Source: Moraxella sp. ZY210820 (lineage in GTDB: Bacteria > Pseudomonadota > Gammaproteobacteria > Pseudomonadales > Moraxellaceae). Taken from it: DNA of 64,000 bases. Below the pieces are notes generated by a model. That model searched no databases, was not told the DNA's origin, and saw only the letters and a list, made by a program, of their open reading frames with translations. Of the stretch, positions 62,065 through 64,000 are shown one piece after another; position 1 is the stretch's first letter, and every line of letters starts with the position of its first letter. The position numbers and the translations under genes were made by a program. The DNA is taken from contig NZ_CP089978.1 in NCBI RefSeq assembly GCF_030674635.1, positions 1,736,001 to 1,800,000 on the forward strand, in the 5' to 3' direction.

Positions 62065-62493
62065 TTACTGAGCTTTTTTCTCTTCTGTAGCTGGAGCAAC
62101 AGTTGCAGCTGCATCTTTAGCAGCTTCTTTAGTTGCTTCTACGCCAGCTTTAGCAGCATCAGCAGTTGCTTCTACACCAGCTTTAGCAGCATCAGCAGTT
62201 GCAGCAACAGCTTCTTTACCAGCTTCTGCAGTTGCAGTTACAGCACCAGCAGCTGCATCTTTACCAGCCTCTGCACCTTCTTTAGCAGCTTCTACAGCTT
62301 GCTTACCAGCTTCAGCAGTTGCATCTACAGCTTGTTTAGCAGCATCAGCAGTTGCAGCAGCACCGTCTTTTGCAGCATCTTTCACAGCTTCTGCACCAGC
62401 TTTAGCAGCTTCTGCAGGTTTTTGTTCAGCACCACCACAACCAACTAAAGCAACAGTAGTAGCCAAACCTAAAGCAACAAGTAACTTGTTCAT
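62065..62493 (-). CDS. Ala/Lys/Glu-rich repetitive lipoprotein
   Basis: A 142-residue lipoprotein: signal MNKLLVALGLATTVALVGC with the lipobox cysteine at residue 19, then almost wholly A, K, E, D, T in an 11-residue-like heptad rhythm (AAKDGAAATADAAKQAVDATAEAGKQAVEAAKEG...). It should form a long amphipathic helix or coiled coil anchored in the outer membrane, like Lpp-type or LEA-like proteins. Function unknown. DNA of this gene is internally repetitive. Confidence 0.8.
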   Translation of the reverse strand: MNKLLVALGLATTVALVGCGGAEQKPAEAAKAGAEAVKDAAKDGAAATADAAKQAVDATAEAGKQAVEAAKEGAEAGKDAAAGAVTATAEAGKEAVAATADAAKAGVEATADAAKAGVEATKEAAKDAAATVAPATEEKKAQ

Positions 62494-62911
62494 TTTGTCT
62501 TTCCTATAACAGGTAAAAATTAAATGGGCTATCTAACCACGCTCCGTAAAATTGGAAGTCAGCAATGATTAGATAAATCTTTTTGTTTAATCTATGGTCA
62601 AAAAAATATTTAGCCATAGTATATTAAACACGTTTTTGAGCCTAAAAACTCAAGTGCAAAATATAATCCTATTTTAGAAAATTAGCAAGCATTAAATTCA
62701 TAATTTACGCATTTTTTGCATTAAAATTTGATAAAAATATGATAATAATGTAATTTTTTGTAAAAACATTTTTTATGATTATCTTTATAAAATCCTAGTA
62801 ATTTAGTTAAGATTATGTATCAATATCCCTAAAAATACAAATAAACGTATAAAATATAGCCTTGCCAGTTAATTTGCTCAAGGCTATATTGATAAAATTT
62901 ATGTGATAAGC
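62494..62911. promoter_or_regulatory. AT-rich spacer upstream of the lipoprotein gene
   Basis: This 418-base gap holds the lipoprotein promoter, a weak hairpin (CTATGG/CCATAG, 62,592-62,619) and the ahpF terminator. Otherwise I see nothing in it. Confidence 0.45.
62853..62890. terminator. Terminator after ahpF
   Basis: AATATAGCCTTG pairs with CAAGGCTATATT, followed on the minus strand by TTTTATA. Confidence 0.8.
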
Positions 62912-64000
62912 CTATTGACTAGAGCGGATAATATAATCAAATGCACTTAAAGAAGCTTTCGCTCCTTCCCCTGTCGCAATAATAATTTGTTTATATGGTA
63001 CTGTGGTACAATCGCCTGCTGCAAATACACCTTGTACATTGGTTTCATTACGCTCATTAATAATAATTTCACCATATTTATTAAGTGCAACTTGTGTTGA
63101 TTTCAAAAACTCAGTGTTTGGCAACAAACCAATTTGTACAAAAATTCCTGCTAATTCAATATAATGTAACTCATCAGTCGCACGGTTCTTATAACTTAAG
63201 CCTGTAACTTGTGAACCATCACCTAAAATCTCAGTTGTTTGTGCATTGGTAATAATCGTACTATTGGTTAAACTACGCAATTTATCTTGTAACACTTGGT
63301 CAGCACGCAATGTCGCACCAAATTCAATTAAAGTTACATGTTCTACAATCCCTGCCAAATCAATCGCAGCTTCTACACCAGAATTACCACCGCCAATCAC
63401 AGCAACTTTCTTACCTTTAAATAATGGACCATCACAATGCGGGCAATAAGCGACACCACGCGTGCGATATTCTTGCTCACCTACCACACCCATTTCACGC
63501 CATTTTGCACCTGTCGCTAAAACGACTGTTTTAGATTCTAACACCGCACCATTTTCTAGCTCAACGTGAACTAAACCATCTTCAGTTTTATCAGCACCGA
63601 TAATATTTTTTACACGTTGTAAATTCATAATATCAACGCCATATTCACGCACATGGGCTTCCATATCCATGCTAAATTTAGGACCTTGTGTCTTTTTAAC
63701 TGTGGTATAGTTTTCAATATCCATGGTATCCATCACTTGACCGCCAAAGCGTTCTGCAACGATACCTGTTTGAATACCTTTTCGTGCTGCATAAAGTGCT
63801 GCTGTATTGCCAGCAGGACCACCACCAACGACTAAAACATCAAACGCTGCACGGGCATTGAGTTTTTCAGCTTCTTTTTGTGCTGAGTTTGTATCTAATT
63901 TAGCAACAATTTCTTCCAAAGTCATACGACCTTGACCAAAATGCTCATCATCTTGGAAAACCATTGGCACTGCCATGATTTTTCGTTGCTCCACTTCATC
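62912..64000 (-). CDS. ahpF: Alkyl hydroperoxide reductase subunit F (5' end outside window)
   Basis: AhpF is the NADH-dependent flavoprotein that re-reduces the peroxiredoxin AhpC. The visible part begins within [32 protein letters not shown], the end of the N-terminal thioredoxin-fold domain. It is followed by the thioredoxin-reductase-like domain: [23 protein letters not shown] (FAD), [19 protein letters not shown] (NADH) and the redox-active [14 protein letters not shown], ending [35 protein letters not shown]. The frame is open at base 64,000, so about 160 residues are missing upstream. Confidence 0.95.
   Translation of the reverse strand, partial: DEVEQRKIMAVPMVFQDDEHFGQGRMTLEEIVAKLDTNSAQKEAEKLNARAAFDVLVVGGGPAGNTAALYAARKGIQTGIVAERFGGQVMDTMDIENYTTVKKTQGPKFSMDMEAHVREYGVDIMNLQRVKNIIGADKTEDGLVHVELENGAVLESKTVVLATGAKWREMGVVGEQEYRTRGVAYCPHCDGPLFKGKKVAVIGGGNSGVEAAIDLAGIVEHVTLIEFGATLRADQVLQDKLRSLTNSTIITNAQTTEILGDGSQVTGLSYKNRATDELHYIELAGIFVQIGLLPNTEFLKSTQVALNKYGEIIINERNETNVQGVFAAGDCTTVPYKQIIIATGEGAKASLSAFDYIIRSSQ

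Overview
The window looks like a chromosomal piece of a Moraxellaceae bacterium (Moraxella-like; genus not certain). The flanks, about 1-12,650 and 51,700-64,000, are AT-rich and hold ordinary gammaproteobacterial genes: mnmG, rodA, rlpA, priA, dut, an algC-like phosphomutase, argB and a Nif3 gene on the left; a folate-independent methionine synthase operon (mesX-mesD-flavin reductase), asd-fimV, a FabH-like synthase, a lipoprotein and ahpF on the right. The asd-fimV order and the mesD/mesX pair fit Acinetobacter/Moraxella relatives.

Between them lies a roughly 39 kb accessory island (about 12,826-51,643). It has no integrase, transposase or tRNA at its edges. Its intergenic spaces instead carry Neisseriaceae-type DNA uptake sequences (12-mers such as AGGCAGCCTGAA and AGGCTGCCTGAA), usually next to a hairpin of the form AAACACCGCTT...AAACGGTGTTT. 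I saw none of these 12-mers in the flanks. This suggests DNA taken up by natural transformation from Kingella/Simonsiella/Alysiella-like donors and spliced in by homologous recombination.

The island is dominated by detoxification, redox and efflux genes, most beside a small regulator: flavin monooxygenase, glutathione transferases, nitroreductase, three SMR efflux pumps with MarR regulators, copper-type DUF305/Cys-rich peptide genes in two copies, a CDF metal transporter, tet(H)/tetR(H), two lactonase-like metallo-hydrolases with TetR regulators, an Old Yellow Enzyme, a quinone oxidoreductase, Ohr/OhrR, a nitronate monooxygenase and a GlxA-type regulator. Several modules are repeated and recombined: SMR-MarR three times, MBL-TetR twice, DUF305 twice, LysR twice. 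One MarR copy is a mosaic of the other two, and one tiny ORF is a fusion of an OYE start with an ArsR end.

AT-rich cargo sits inside the island immediately upstream of regulator genes. An OLD-like ATPase/TOPRIM gene (27,773-29,695) and a RecQ helicase-phosphoribosyltransferase fusion plus DprA-like gene (43,637-46,957) each lie between the same 17-bp sequence and a paralogous LysR gene. A third AT-rich islet (about 40,850-41,815) lies between two copies of a TetR operator-like palindrome. The RecQ-PRTase/DprA pair and this repeated insertion pattern are the best candidates for an undescribed, probably anti-phage or DNA-uptake-related, system. A nine-G tract that breaks a secreted hydrolase gene (27,096-27,104) is a likely phase-variation switch.
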